This document shows, one piece after another, positions 25,663-34,884 of a DNA stretch of 64,000 bases (the stretch's first letter is position 1; every line of letters begins with the position of its first letter). This DNA is from an uncultured Marvinbryantia sp. GTDB taxonomy: Bacteria > Bacillota > Clostridia > Lachnospirales > Lachnospiraceae. A model generated the notes under the pieces. The model did not search any database. It worked only from the letters and a program-made list of their open reading frames with translations, and was not told the DNA's origin. The position numbers were made by a program, and so were the translations under genes. The DNA lies in assembly GCA_937915375.1 (NCBI GenBank), contig CALDMO010000002.1, positions 1-64,000 of the forward strand. The letters run 5' to 3'.

Positions 25663-26883
25663 TTAAAACTGATCTGCTACCGGTATCGTTATCGGTACAG
25701 GGAACCAGTCGGACGGAGCGCCGCCGATGTAGGACGGACGCAGGAGTGCAGACGGTGCAAAAATCTTTTCCTGTAATTCCAGAGACGTATATTTTTCATA
25801 AATCGAAGAAATATTTTTTGCGGCTGAAGTACCTGACGCATTGACGTCGATATTTTGGGATGCCGCAACGGTTGCAGCCGTGTTATCTTCGCAAAAGCTG
25901 ATTTCTCCGTTTTCACAGCAGATCCTGATTGGTTTTCCGTCTATGCATAAATGGCTGCAGCCGTCCGAAATGCGGCCGGACACCAGTTTTTTTAAGGTTA
26001 AAAATGTCGGGAGAGTTTTGTACCAGTTATAAACCTTATAATTTTCGCCGGATGTGAGACGGACATCTTCTGCAAACGTATCCAGAGTGCGCATCAGAGC
26101 GCGGTCCCACGGAGAGACAAGAACGGTGATTTCATTGTCAGCTTCCGTTTGCATCCGACATTTCAGGATCGGTTTGTAGTGAGCCGGATTTTTTACGGTC
26201 AGTTCTGCGATTACATTTTTGCAGGCAGTAAAATAACCTGCAAAGCTGCCGTTTTTCATAGCTGCATATAGACGATGACCATAACTGCGCAGGATATCAA
26301 ACAGCTGTTCCGGCGCTCTCTCTGCGCGTACCGGTGACATTTGATACAGCGCATAAATTTCTCCAAGACGCGCGTCATTTGCGTCTGTGATTTCCTCGAT
26401 TGTAAATCCATCTGTGGAAACATCATTTAAAGCATGACGGAGATTGCGGATTTCTACGGAATAACTCATATGTAAGCCGCCTTTTGTATATCCGAAATAC
26501 TGGTAACGTTGACGCTGACCGCCAAGAATTGCCAGATCAATGTCTTTCTTTCGCATCCAGGAATCTACCATTGCCATCAGTTTTTTCATGTGACCTTCTC
26601 CGCGGGCGTATGGATGTACGGAGACGGAGCCGATAAAGCCGCAGTTTAAAGTATGTCCGGCAATATGCAGGGAAAACGGCAGCAGGGCGACCACGGCGCG
26701 GATATGCTCCTGTGCATCCAGAGCCAGAAAGTGAATAGCTTGGCTTTCACGGCCATCACCATATTCTTTTGGAAGCATGCATTTAAAATCAGACGGTGCG
26801 TACGCATGACTGAATACATAGTTGATAAAATCAATATAGTTTTCGCGGTCGGAAGGACCGGCGACGCGGTATGTAAATTCCAT
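25663..26883 (-). CDS. Eis-like GNAT N-acetyltransferase
   Basis: 406 aa. Residues ~1-150 form a GNAT domain with the acetyl-CoA loop VSVHPYARGEGHMKKLM, followed by a second GNAT-like region and a C-terminal SCP2-like domain from ~residue 290, the three-part layout of Eis-type acetyltransferases. Such enzymes acetylate amines, including aminoglycosides in mycobacteria, but the natural substrate here is unknown. Start uncertain: the ATG at 26883 lies 12 bases from AAAGGA, while another in-frame ATG at 26895 directly touches it. It lies upstream of the AraC pseudogene on the same strand. Confidence 0.8.
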   Translation of the reverse strand: MEFTYRVAGPSDRENYIDFINYVFSHAYAPSDFKCMLPKEYGDGRESQAIHFLALDAQEHIRAVVALLPFSLHIAGHTLNCGFIGSVSVHPYARGEGHMKKLMAMVDSWMRKKDIDLAILGGQRQRYQYFGYTKGGLHMSYSVEIRNLRHALNDVSTDGFTIEEITDANDARLGEIYALYQMSPVRAERAPEQLFDILRSYGHRLYAAMKNGSFAGYFTACKNVIAELTVKNPAHYKPILKCRMQTEADNEITVLVSPWDRALMRTLDTFAEDVRLTSGENYKVYNWYKTLPTFLTLKKLVSGRISDGCSHLCIDGKPIRICCENGEISFCEDNTAATVAASQNIDVNASGTSAAKNISSIYEKYTSLELQEKIFAPSALLRPSYIGGAPSDWFPVPITIPVADQF

Positions 26884-26942
26884 TTTTATGTTCATTCCTT
26901 TCGATTGGTTTTCTATCAAACTCATTTTTTTAAAATACTAAT

Positions 26943-27215
26943 CTATACTAATATCATATAGCAGATGGTCCCGTACGCAATCGACAGCGATATTTGCCGT
27001 TTTCATAGATGTATGAGTATGGACACGGCGATGGAGATCAGTTTAGGAAGTCTGTGTGTGTCGGTCAGAATAGAAACATTTTCAGGCAGTAAACCATCAG
27101 TATACCGAAGATGGCTGCAGGGAGCGCTTTACTGAGATATTGTATATATTTTGGTGTCGGGCGCTTTTCGTTAAAATCAAAAATAGGAATCGTATTACAT
27201 AGTATTTAGAATAGC
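26943..27215 (-). pseudogene. azlD-like branched-chain amino-acid exporter remnant
   Basis: Read leftward from ~27190 the DNA encodes DFNEKRPTPKYIQYLSKALP then AAIFGILMVYCLK, the core of small AzlD membrane proteins. A lost base after CTGAAAA shifts the frame, which resumes as NVSILTDTHRLPKLISIAVS and ends SIAYGTICYMILV before TAG at 26943-26945. The expected LW pair has become L-stop (TGG to TGA). Upstream of 27190 the similarity fades after another stop. No azlC partner remains. At least three disabling changes make this a clear relic and account for most of the 26884-27370 gap. Confidence 0.7.
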
Positions 27216-27297
27216 ATTTGCAAAATAGATACGTCAAGCGCCGGTAGGCTGCAAAAGGCAATTTTCTGCGTACTGCGCAGATCGTTTGACAAAGTTA

Positions 27298-27325
27298 TTG
27301 AAAGATAGTTGAAATATGATATGAT
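27298..27325 (+). promoter_or_regulatory. Probable promoter of the esterase operon
   Basis: TTGAAA (27298-27303), a 16-base spacer and TATGAT (27320-27325), about 60 bases before the esterase start. Confidence 0.5.
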
Positions 27326-27385
27326 AAAGATATATGTGCCTTTTTGTATGGTGATGATAAAATTCAGTCAGGGGAGGAAGCGGCA

Positions 27386-28228
27386 GTGAAAAAGACGATG
27401 CAGATAAAAGAAAGAGAACCGCAGTATATTGTGAGTACGGGGGTCGCATTTGCACAGGTGGATGCATGGTTTGGTCATAACGTGCAGAATTTATATATGG
27501 ATATTATTTATACAGAAGAGGAAAAAAAGCGTCCGTGCATTGTCTGGATCTGCGGCGGCGCGTGGCAGCAGATGAATCGCAGCGCACATCTGGTTTATTT
27601 GAGTGAACTGGCAAAACAGGGATTTGTGGTGGCAAGTGTACAGTATCGTACCAGTAATGAAGTGCGTTTTCCTGCACAGCTCGAGGATGTAAAGGCGGCT
27701 GTCCGTTATCTGCGCGCGCATGCAAAGCGTTATGGTATTGACGGTGAAAAAATCGGCGTGATGGGTGAATCGGCAGGAGGACATTTGGCTGCAATGGTTG
27801 CTCTCACTGGTGATAAAAAGGAATTTGATGTTGGTGATTATCTGGAATATTCCAGTGCAGTGCAGGCGGCAGTTCCGTGGTATGTTCCGGCGGATTTTGA
27901 GACGTTTCCGCGCGATGCGGTTACAAGTGCAGCAGCGCCGGAATCCCTTTTAATCGGTGCGGATATACTGACAAATAAAATGCTTGCGAAAAAGGCATCG
28001 CCTGTTTGCTATGCGGCAAAAGATGCGCCGCCGATGATGCTGCTTCATGGTACAGATGATCATACAGTTCCGTTTGCACAGGGGGAAGAATTGTATGACG
28101 CGTTGGAAAAGGTTGGTGCAGAGGTGACACTTGTTGCTGTTGAAGGCGCGGATCACGCGGATATTCACTTTTTCCAAAAGGAATTGTGGGATTTGATTGC
28201 CGCATTTTTTAAAGAAAAACTGGCATAA
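27386..28228 (+). CDS. Alpha/beta-hydrolase fold esterase
   Basis: 280 aa hydrolase of the BD-FAE/HSL-like group. Oxyanion motif IVWICGGAWQ, nucleophile Ser in GVMGESAGGHLAA, acid in LLHGTDDHTVP and His in EGADHADIHF form a full catalytic triad. Substrate is unknown; relatives cleave acetyl or other short acyl esters from sugars. No signal peptide, so it acts inside the cell. I chose the GTG at 27386, eight bases after GGGGAGG; a downstream ATG at 27398 is the alternative. The lipoprotein gene follows 29 bases on. Confidence 0.8.
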   Translation: MKKTMQIKEREPQYIVSTGVAFAQVDAWFGHNVQNLYMDIIYTEEEKKRPCIVWICGGAWQQMNRSAHLVYLSELAKQGFVVASVQYRTSNEVRFPAQLEDVKAAVRYLRAHAKRYGIDGEKIGVMGESAGGHLAAMVALTGDKKEFDVGDYLEYSSAVQAAVPWYVPADFETFPRDAVTSAAAPESLLIGADILTNKMLAKKASPVCYAAKDAPPMMLLHGTDDHTVPFAQGEELYDALEKVGAEVTLVAVEGADHADIHFFQKELWDLIAAFFKEKLA

Positions 28229-28257
28229 AGAAGGGACTATAGATTGGAGAGCGTAGG

Positions 28258-29217
28258 ATGAAAAGAAGGCAGTATAAGTCAATTCTGGCAGCGGCAGTGA
28301 TGGCATGTGTTCTGACCGGCTGCGGTCCGTCTGGTCCGTCGGAACTGGAGATGGCAAGAGACGCCGGAATCGCAGCGATGGAGCAAGCGGATTATGAGGG
28401 AGCGGTTGCTTCCTTCGAACGTGCGTACAGCCTGTGTGATGAGAAAATGCCGCAGACCAAAACGGATATCAGCCTGTATCAGGCGGCCTGTCAATATAAG
28501 CTGGGCAATTTTGAAGAGGTAAAGAATGTCTGCAGCAGAGCACTGCTTACTGTAGAAAATGCGGATGCTTACTATATGCGCGGCGCGGCATTTTTAAAGC
28601 TTGGGGAGATGGATGCGGCAAAGGCGGATTTTGATCAGGTGGCGTTGCTGGCACCGGATGATTATGAGATGTTTTTGAATATTTATCGCCAGTATGAAGC
28701 ATTGAATCAGTCCGCGCTGGGTGATATTTATCTGCAGCAGGCACTGAATAATGATAATGTAGAGATGGAAGACTATTTTCAGAAGGGGCGGATCTATTAT
28801 TATCTTGGCGATTATGCAAAGGCACAGGAAATGCTGGCAAGACCGGCAGAGGCCAAGCATAAAGAAGCTATGATACTGATGGGAAAGGTATATTTAAAAC
28901 TGGATGACAGTGCGCATGCCAGAAATGTATATCAGCAGTTTATGGAATCATATAAAAAAGATGCGGCAGGATACAGCGGTGCGGCATTGTGCGAGATTGC
29001 GGACGGTAATTATGATGCCGCGTTGACAGCAGTGGAATCCGGGCTTGCGTTAGAGGGAAATGAAGAGGCAAAACGAGATCTTCTCTATAATCAGATTGTT
29101 GCCTATGAAGGAAAACGTGACTTTGAAACGGCAAAGCAGCTGGCGGCGCAGTTTGTGGAGCAGTATCCGGATGACGAGGAAGGTAAAAAAGAATACGATT
29201 TTCTCAGTACGCGATAA
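28258..29217 (+). CDS. TPR-repeat lipoprotein
   Basis: 319 aa. The signal peptide ends in the lipobox VLTGCG, so the protein is anchored outside the membrane. The rest is a series of tetratricopeptide repeats (for example GIAAMEQADYEGAVASFERA, YYMRGAAFLKLGEMDAAKAD, YYLGDYAKAQEML, ALCEIADGNYDAALTAVESG), a scaffold for protein binding. No enzymatic domain is seen. It sits nine bases before hflX, probably in the same operon, but a functional link is not evident. Confidence 0.85.
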   Translation: MKRRQYKSILAAAVMACVLTGCGPSGPSELEMARDAGIAAMEQADYEGAVASFERAYSLCDEKMPQTKTDISLYQAACQYKLGNFEEVKNVCSRALLTVENADAYYMRGAAFLKLGEMDAAKADFDQVALLAPDDYEMFLNIYRQYEALNQSALGDIYLQQALNNDNVEMEDYFQKGRIYYYLGDYAKAQEMLARPAEAKHKEAMILMGKVYLKLDDSAHARNVYQQFMESYKKDAAGYSGAALCEIADGNYDAALTAVESGLALEGNEEAKRDLLYNQIVAYEGKRDFETAKQLAAQFVEQYPDDEEGKKEYDFLSTR

Positions 29218-29226
29218 GGAGAGTAT

Positions 29227-30477
29227 ATGACAGGATTTGAAATGGAAAGCAGACAGGAACATGTTATTTTACTTGGGGTCAGTCTGCAGGACGGAGACGA
29301 TACAGAGCAATCATTAGATGAACTGGAGGAATTGGCAAAGACGGCCGGAGCAGTGACGGTTGGAAGAGTAATTCAGAATCGAGAAGCAATCCATCCGGGT
29401 ACCTATATCGGCAAAGGAAAAATAGAGGAAGTGCAAATACTGGCGGAGGAACTGGGGGCAGATGCGGTAATCTGTGATGATGAGCTTTCTCCGGCACAGC
29501 TGCGCAATCTGCAGCAGGAACTGGACATGAAGGTGATGGATCGTACTCTGATCATCCTCGATATTTTCGCGGCGCGGGCATCGACCAGTGAAGGAAAGAT
29601 TCAGGTAGAACTGGCGCAGCTGAAGTATCGTCAGGCCAGATTGGTAGGACTGCGTGACTCGTTATCCCGTCTGGGCGGCGGTATCGGTACAAGAGGTCCA
29701 GGTGAGAAAAAACTGGAGATGGACCGTCGATTGATCAAAAATCGGATCGCGCAGCTGAACCGTGAACTGGCAGAAGTAAAACGTCACCGTGAAGTGACGA
29801 GAAGCAGACGCAGCCGTCAGTCTACAGAAGTTGCGGCAATTGTCGGTTATACAAATGCGGGAAAGTCAACACTGTTAAATACGATGACCGGTGCGGATGT
29901 ACTGGAGGAAGACAAACTGTTTGCAACGCTTGACCCGACGACGCGCGTACTTGCGTTAGAGTCTGGTCAGGAGGTGCTTTTGACAGATACGGTTGGATTT
30001 ATCCGAAAATTGCCGCATCACTTGATAGAGGCTTTTCGCAGTACATTGGAGGAGGCGAAATATGCGGATATTATTCTGCATGTGGTGGATGCTTCTAATC
30101 CGCAGGCAGAACAACAGATGCTGGTGGTATATGAAACGCTGTCCAACTTAGGCGTGACGGACAAAAAAATCGTTACCTTATTTAATAAGCAGGATCAGGT
30201 GCCGCAAGGACAGGAGATCATGCGTGACCGTAAGGCAGATAAGACACTTTATATTTCTGCAAAGACAGGGGAAGGCCTGGAAGAGCTGAAGAATCTGCTG
30301 GAGGAAATGGTGAATGAAAAGAACGTTCTGATTGAACGCTTGTATGACTACAGTGAGGCTGGACGCATTCAGATTATTCGCAAACAGGGGCAGCTTTTGG
30401 AGGAAGAATATCGCGACGACGGTATTTACGTAAAAGCATATGTACCGATGGAAATATATGGCGCAGTAACGCCGTAA
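29227..30477 (+). CDS. hflX: GTPase HflX
   Basis: 416 aa ribosome-splitting GTPase. The N-terminal HflX domain includes HPGTYIGKGKIEE and CDDELSPAQLRNLQ, then a coiled segment with GGGIGTRGPGEKKLE, then the G domain: G1 GYTNAGKST, G3 DTVGF, G4 NKQD, G5 ISAK. It frees stalled ribosomes in stress. AAGGAG precedes the ATG. Full length with no defects. Confidence 0.96.
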   Translation: MTGFEMESRQEHVILLGVSLQDGDDTEQSLDELEELAKTAGAVTVGRVIQNREAIHPGTYIGKGKIEEVQILAEELGADAVICDDELSPAQLRNLQQELDMKVMDRTLIILDIFAARASTSEGKIQVELAQLKYRQARLVGLRDSLSRLGGGIGTRGPGEKKLEMDRRLIKNRIAQLNRELAEVKRHREVTRSRRSRQSTEVAAIVGYTNAGKSTLLNTMTGADVLEEDKLFATLDPTTRVLALESGQEVLLTDTVGFIRKLPHHLIEAFRSTLEEAKYADIILHVVDASNPQAEQQMLVVYETLSNLGVTDKKIVTLFNKQDQVPQGQEIMRDRKADKTLYISAKTGEGLEELKNLLEEMVNEKNVLIERLYDYSEAGRIQIIRKQGQLLEEEYRDDGIYVKAYVPMEIYGAVTP

Positions 30478-30562
30478 ATATGGAATTTATTTGGGTAATG
30501 TCGGTGATTTGTACATTTGACCGTAAAGCTTGTAAAATCGTCTGGCAAAAGCCAAAATTGTC

Positions 30563-30591
30563 TTGACAAGGGAAAATGTCGGGAATATAAT
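30563..30591 (+). promoter_or_regulatory. Consensus promoter of the cold-shock gene
   Basis: Perfect TTGACA (30563-30568), 17-base spacer, perfect TATAAT (30586-30591): the strongest promoter in the window, about 45 bases before the start codon. Confidence 0.85.
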
Positions 30592-30635
30592 GGCAAATGT
30601 AGCTACAATTCTTTATTTTTTATGGAGGTACCGAA

Positions 30636-30836
30636 ATGAATAAGGGTACAGTTAAATGGTTTAACGCAGAAAAGGGTTATGGATTTATCACAGGCGAAGA
30701 CGGAGCAGATGTATTCGTACACTTCTCAGCTATCCAGGGTGAAGGATTCAAATCTCTGGAAGAAGGTCAGGCTGTTTCTTACGATTTAACAGAAGGCGCT
30801 CGCGGAATGCAGGCTGCTAACGTTGTTAAATTATAA
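30636..30836 (+). CDS. Cold-shock domain protein (CspA family)
   Basis: 66 aa single OB fold that binds single-stranded RNA and DNA and melts RNA structure. The RNP1 motif KGYGFITGEDG and RNP2 DVFVHFSAI are intact; GTVKWFNAEKG is the family start. ATGGAGG precedes the start codon. A consensus promoter and a strong terminator frame the gene, so it is monocistronic and likely abundant. Confidence 0.96.
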   Translation: MNKGTVKWFNAEKGYGFITGEDGADVFVHFSAIQGEGFKSLEEGQAVSYDLTEGARGMQAANVVKL

Positions 30837-30878
30837 ATAACAGAGTAATCTATCTTATTTGAGCGTAAAAACAGAAAA

Positions 30879-30903
30879 ACTCGCCGGAAGGCGAGTTTTT
30901 TTC
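30879..30903 (+). terminator. Terminator of the cold-shock gene
   Basis: ACTCGCC (30879-30885), loop GGAA, GGCGAGT (30890-30896), then seven more T bases. Confidence 0.9.
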
Positions 30904-31004
30904 TAGTATTTTTTATGTAAAATATAGGTATGTAGGTTTTCTGGATCCGTGAATATTAATATCATCATTGCATGTGAAAAGGTATTTATAAGGTGGATAA
31001 AAGA

Positions 31005-31502
31005 ATGAAGATTTCAATTGTTTATGTAAGCCAGAGTGGAAATACAGAAGCTGCTGCGGAATATATTGAAGAAGGAATTTTAGCAAGATTTCCGTTTGCG
31101 CAGGTAAAATTAATGTCTATTCGGGATGATGAAGTCGATTATGAATTTTTGCAGCAAAGTGAAGCCGTGATTTTTGGAACGCCGGTATACTGTGCTGGAA
31201 TGAGCTGGGAATTAAAGAAATGGTTTGATTCGAATGTACGATTAGATTTAAGCGGAAAATTGGGTGCGGCATTTGTAACAGCACAGTCTCCGATAGGAGG
31301 AGTTGATATGGCTATTATGGATATTGTCAGAAATATGATGTTAAAGAAAATGCTGGTATTTTCTGGAGCCGGTAAAAAGACAACAAATAGATTTCAGTTA
31401 GGTGCTGTTGGAATCGTTGAAACAATGGATAAGGAAGCAGAGCAGTTTCAGATATTTGGAGAAAACATTGTAGAAAAAGTGATTTCTTTAATGGTAAAAT
31501 AA
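31005..31502 (+). CDS. Flavodoxin family protein
   Basis: 165 aa FMN-binding flavodoxin-like fold. The phosphate loop SQSGNTEAAAEYI near residues 9-21 binds FMN phosphate; AVIFGTPVYCAGMSWELKKW is the ring-binding loop of WrbA/NADPH-FMN-reductase-like members. Likely a redox carrier or quinone/flavin reductase. I chose the ATG at 31005, seven bases after AAGGTGG, over an in-frame GTG at 30993. Confidence 0.82.
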   Translation: MKISIVYVSQSGNTEAAAEYIEEGILARFPFAQVKLMSIRDDEVDYEFLQQSEAVIFGTPVYCAGMSWELKKWFDSNVRLDLSGKLGAAFVTAQSPIGGVDMAIMDIVRNMMLKKMLVFSGAGKKTTNRFQLGAVGIVETMDKEAEQFQIFGENIVEKVISLMVK

Positions 31503-31571
31503 TAGGCAGTGGAGCAAAGGAATTATCCAATAACGAATTTGAGTAAAACATGTCTGACGGAGAAGAATAAA

Positions 31572-32222
31572 ATGAAGATCATTTATGAAGATGCACATAT
31601 TATAGTCTGCAAAAAACCAGCCGGTTTGGCGGTGCAGAATGCCTCTTTTGGAAAGAAGGATCTGGAAAGTATGGTGCGCACACATCTGGCGGAAACCGGA
31701 GGCAGAGCGAATCCGTATCTGGGAATCATACACCGTCTTGATCAGCCGGTACAGGGATTGGTGGTGTTTGCGAAAACGCCGAAAGCGGCGGCGGATTTAA
31801 GCCGTCAGGTACAAAACGGGACAATGAAAAAGGAATATCTGGCGGTTGTATGTGGAAAGCTGCCGCAGATGGATGGAACACTGGAACACTATCTGAAAAA
31901 AGATCTGAAAAAGAATGCCTCGGCAGTTGTTTCCAAAGACACATCGGGAGCAAAAAAAGCTGTGCTTGATTATCAGGTTTTAAGAGAAGAGAACGGCAGA
32001 CAGTTAGTGAAGATTCGCCTGCATACCGGACGCCATCATCAGATTCGCGTGCAGATGGCAGCAGCAGGTGCACCGCTTTACGGCGACCATAAATATAATC
32101 CGAATTCAGAAGGACAGGACGGACTTGCGCTGTGTGCAAATCATCTGGTATTAAAACATCCGATAAGAGGAAAAATGGTGGAATTTTTCTGTGAACCGGC
32201 AGAAGGATTTCCGATAAATTGA
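31572..32222 (+). CDS. RluA-family pseudouridine synthase
   Basis: 216 aa RluA-type synthase without an S4 domain. The catalytic Asp lies in YLGIIHRLDQPVQGLVVFAK; LHTGRHHQIRVQMAAAG and LYGDHKYN are further family motifs. It converts a uridine in rRNA or tRNA to pseudouridine; the target is unknown. I chose the ATG at 31572 with GGAG nine bases upstream. No terminator separates it from the flavodoxin gene. Confidence 0.92.
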   Translation: MKIIYEDAHIIVCKKPAGLAVQNASFGKKDLESMVRTHLAETGGRANPYLGIIHRLDQPVQGLVVFAKTPKAAADLSRQVQNGTMKKEYLAVVCGKLPQMDGTLEHYLKKDLKKNASAVVSKDTSGAKKAVLDYQVLREENGRQLVKIRLHTGRHHQIRVQMAAAGAPLYGDHKYNPNSEGQDGLALCANHLVLKHPIRGKMVEFFCEPAEGFPIN

Positions 32223-32292
32223 ATTTTTATCTTTCTTTTCGGAGATACTATCCTCCAACCGGAAAAAGTACGGATACAGCGGAGGATGGCGG

Positions 32293-33321
32293 ATGCGGAT
32301 ATCATTTAAAAACAGTATGACAATAGTGGGAATTACACTGGCAGTATTTCTGGGAATGAAATATGTTCTGCCGGTAGTAGTTCCTTTTTTGCTTGCCTGG
32401 GGACTGGTTTGGCTGCTTTTGCCGCCGGCTGTCTGGATGGAAAAAAAACTTCATATTAAAAAAATATGGGGAGGCGGTATTTTATTGACGCTTCTGATCG
32501 CAGTGCTGGGAGTTGGGCTGTATTTTTTAGGCAGCCAGCTTTTTCTGCAGATCGGTAATTTAATGACAAATATGGACAGCTACATGGGGCGGGCGGAAGT
32601 ATTTGTAGATAACTGTTGCCAAATGATCGAGAAAAATACCGGGATCCATGCTGCAACGGTACAGAGATTTATTTATGATAACATGGAGCTTTTAGAAGAA
32701 CGGGTTCAGGTTTATACGGTGCCGGATGTGTTGAAAAATTCCCTTGCGTATCTGATGGGATTTGTGAAATGGCTGGGAGTTGTGCTGATTGTGTTTGTCT
32801 CGTTTATGATGATTTTAAAAGATTATGATGAAATGCGTGAAGCACTCTATAAATATGGCATTTCTGAGCGGATTAAAAAAATTTCATCTGCTATGCAGTC
32901 TTTAGGCGGCGCATGGCTGCGGGCACAGGCGCTGATCATTCTTTTGGTCATGGTGATCTGTACGGCTGGATTGTGGCTGCTTGGCTATCCGTATGCGCTT
33001 TTGATGGGCATTGTGGTCGGACTGCTGGATGCGCTTCCCTTTATCGGCACCGGAACGGTTCTGATTCCCTGGGCTTTGTTTATGATGTTCACCGGAGATT
33101 TCTGGTATGGAGTTTGTCTGGTGCTGATTTTTTTGGCGGCAAATACGATGCGCGAATATTTGGAGCCGAAACTGATCGGCGACCGGATTGGCGTGTATCC
33201 AATCGTGATGGTAGCAGCGGTTTATATCGGACTTTATGTGTATGGAATCTCTGGCGTGGTACTGGGACCGGTCAGTCTGATGCTGATTATTGAAATTTGG
33301 AGGGAAGTAAGAGTGGATTGA
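32293..33321 (+). CDS. AI-2E/YtvI family transporter
   Basis: 342 aa membrane protein with about seven hydrophobic segments. The C-terminal half carries the family pattern PYALLMGIVVGLLDALPFIG and AANTMREYLEPKLIGDRIG, ending in VYGISGVVLGPVSLMLIIEI. The length and pattern match YtvI-like sporulation-associated members; substrate unknown (the AI-2 label comes from one distant relative). CGGAGG precedes the start. The atp operon follows after a 120-base gap with its own promoter. Confidence 0.85.
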   Translation: MRISFKNSMTIVGITLAVFLGMKYVLPVVVPFLLAWGLVWLLLPPAVWMEKKLHIKKIWGGGILLTLLIAVLGVGLYFLGSQLFLQIGNLMTNMDSYMGRAEVFVDNCCQMIEKNTGIHAATVQRFIYDNMELLEERVQVYTVPDVLKNSLAYLMGFVKWLGVVLIVFVSFMMILKDYDEMREALYKYGISERIKKISSAMQSLGGAWLRAQALIILLVMVICTAGLWLLGYPYALLMGIVVGLLDALPFIGTGTVLIPWALFMMFTGDFWYGVCLVLIFLAANTMREYLEPKLIGDRIGVYPIVMVAAVYIGLYVYGISGVVLGPVSLMLIIEIWREVRVD

Positions 33322-33409
33322 AACAGTATGATTACTTGGATAAATAATTTGGAAAGTTACACAAAAAGACGGAATTTATAGGGAAAATAACTGGACATTT
33401 TTTCTTATG

Positions 33410-33415
33410 TATAAT
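33410..33415 (+). promoter_or_regulatory. -10 box of the probable atp operon promoter
   Basis: Perfect TATAAT 30 bases before the first atp gene. No good -35 lies at 16-18 bases; TGGACA at 33392-33397 is only 12 bases away, so an activator or extended contacts may be needed. Confidence 0.45.
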
Positions 33416-33444
33416 AAAATGGATACAAATGGAGACAAGGAGGC

Positions 33445-33699
33445 ATGGCATTGAATTTTAAAAAAGATGTGTATCGGAATCTGGCAATGATTACACAGAT
33501 AGGCATCAGTATGCTGGCTCCTGTTATTTTGTGTGTGTTTATCGGTTACGAGCTGGATGAGCATTTTGGCTGGCAGACAGTGCTGCCTCTTTTGATCCTT
33601 GGGATTTTAGCGGGCTGCAGAAACTGTTGGAAGCTGATGCAGGAGCTTGCGCCGAAGGACAAAAAGTCTGAAAAAGGAGGAAAAAGCGATGAAAGATAA
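33445..33699 (+). CDS. AtpZ/AtpI-type small membrane protein
   Basis: 84 aa with two membrane helices (ITQIGISMLAPVILCVFIGY and TVLPLLILGILAG) and a Lys-rich tail, matching the AtpZ family that assists assembly of or ion supply to the Fo motor. It is the first gene of the atp operon, preceded by AAGGAGG, and overlaps the next gene by 11 bases. Confidence 0.82.
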   Translation: MALNFKKDVYRNLAMITQIGISMLAPVILCVFIGYELDEHFGWQTVLPLLILGILAGCRNCWKLMQELAPKDKKSEKGGKSDER

Positions 33700-34078
33700 T
33701 TTTTTCCGAAATATGTCACAGACATTGAAAGAACTTCTGATCGGTATTGGCGTGTGGGGAGTTCTTTTTGCTATTTTATTTTTGTTCGGAAGACAAGATA
33801 TTATTTTCTTCGCAAGCCTTCTGGTTGGAATCCTGGCAGCAGCGTGTATGGCGCTTCATATGAATTATTTTGTGGAGACTGCGATAGAGCTGGATCAGGA
33901 AAGTGCCGGAAAACGTATGGCAAAAGGTGCGGCAATCCGTATGGGAGCTGTGATTTTGCTGATCATCGCGACAGTAATGTTAAAGGGAAACGCTGTAGCG
34001 GTCTTTTTCGGACTTCTGACTTTAAAAGGAGGGGCATACACACAGCCTCTGATACACAAAATAATCTGCAGAATCTAA
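33689..34078 (+). CDS. atpI: ATP synthase subunit I
   Basis: 129 aa, four predicted membrane helices, ATP synthase I family (AtpI), thought to help assemble the c-ring. I chose the ATG at 33689 because AGGAGG lies in the end of the preceding gene; a longer frame from 33647 lacks a start signal. atpB follows after 25 bases. Confidence 0.82.
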   Translation: MKDNFFRNMSQTLKELLIGIGVWGVLFAILFLFGRQDIIFFASLLVGILAAACMALHMNYFVETAIELDQESAGKRMAKGAAIRMGAVILLIIATVMLKGNAVAVFFGLLTLKGGAYTQPLIHKIICRI

Positions 34079-34103
34079 AGAAAGGAAGAAGGAAGGTGAG
34101 AGT

Positions 34104-34838
34104 GTGGGAAGCATTGGTTTAAACGGAAGCTTTCTGCTGGCAGCGGAAAAAGAAGTTGACTTTATGATCCACGGCCTGATCAAGTATCATTTGTTTGGAC
34201 AGGAACTCTGGATTACGACAACACACGTCAGTGTGCTGATTGTCATGGCGGTACTTCTGGTTTTTGCGATTGCCGCAAACCGCACGATGAAACGCGCAGC
34301 CGAAGTGCCGGGCGGTTTTCAGAATGTAGTAGAGCTTGTCGTGGAAATGCTCGACAAAATGGTAGCCGGAAGTATGGGAAAATATGCCGGCAAATTTGTG
34401 AACTATATCAGCGCGCTGTTTTTGTTTATTTTTGTCAGCAACATATCGGGTCTTTTCGGTCTGAGACCGCCGACTGCGGACTACGGTGTGACGCTGCCGC
34501 TTGGTTTGATCACGTTTGGTATTATCCAGTACAATAATATCAAATATAACAAGGCTGGCGCATTTACAGGACTGTTTCAGCCCCTGCCGTTCCTGTTCCC
34601 GATCAATCTGATCGGAGAGATCGCAGTGCCTTTTTCATTGTCGCTGCGTCTGTTTGGAAACATTTTGTCCGGAACGGTTATGATGTCCCTGATCTATCAG
34701 CTGCTGTCAAAGTTTGCGGTAGGCTGGCCGGGCATCCTGCATATTTATTTTGATATCTTTTCCGGCGCGATTCAGACATATGTATTCTGTATGCTGACAA
34801 TGGTATTTACCGTTGACAAGATGCCGGGTGAAGAATAA
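34104..34838 (+). CDS. atpB: F1Fo ATP synthase subunit a
   Basis: 244 aa Fo stator subunit forming the ion half-channels beside the c-ring. The essential Arg is in PFSLSLRLFGNILSG (~residue 175-190), and IQTYVFCMLTMVF is the conserved last helix. It starts with GTG at 34104, preceded by GGAAGGTGAG. About five to six membrane helices. Confidence 0.95.
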   Translation: MGSIGLNGSFLLAAEKEVDFMIHGLIKYHLFGQELWITTTHVSVLIVMAVLLVFAIAANRTMKRAAEVPGGFQNVVELVVEMLDKMVAGSMGKYAGKFVNYISALFLFIFVSNISGLFGLRPPTADYGVTLPLGLITFGIIQYNNIKYNKAGAFTGLFQPLPFLFPINLIGEIAVPFSLSLRLFGNILSGTVMMSLIYQLLSKFAVGWPGILHIYFDIFSGAIQTYVFCMLTMVFTVDKMPGEE

Positions 34839-34884
34839 GGTTTCATTAAAATTTATGATTTTATTAAAGTAGGAGGAAACAAAA

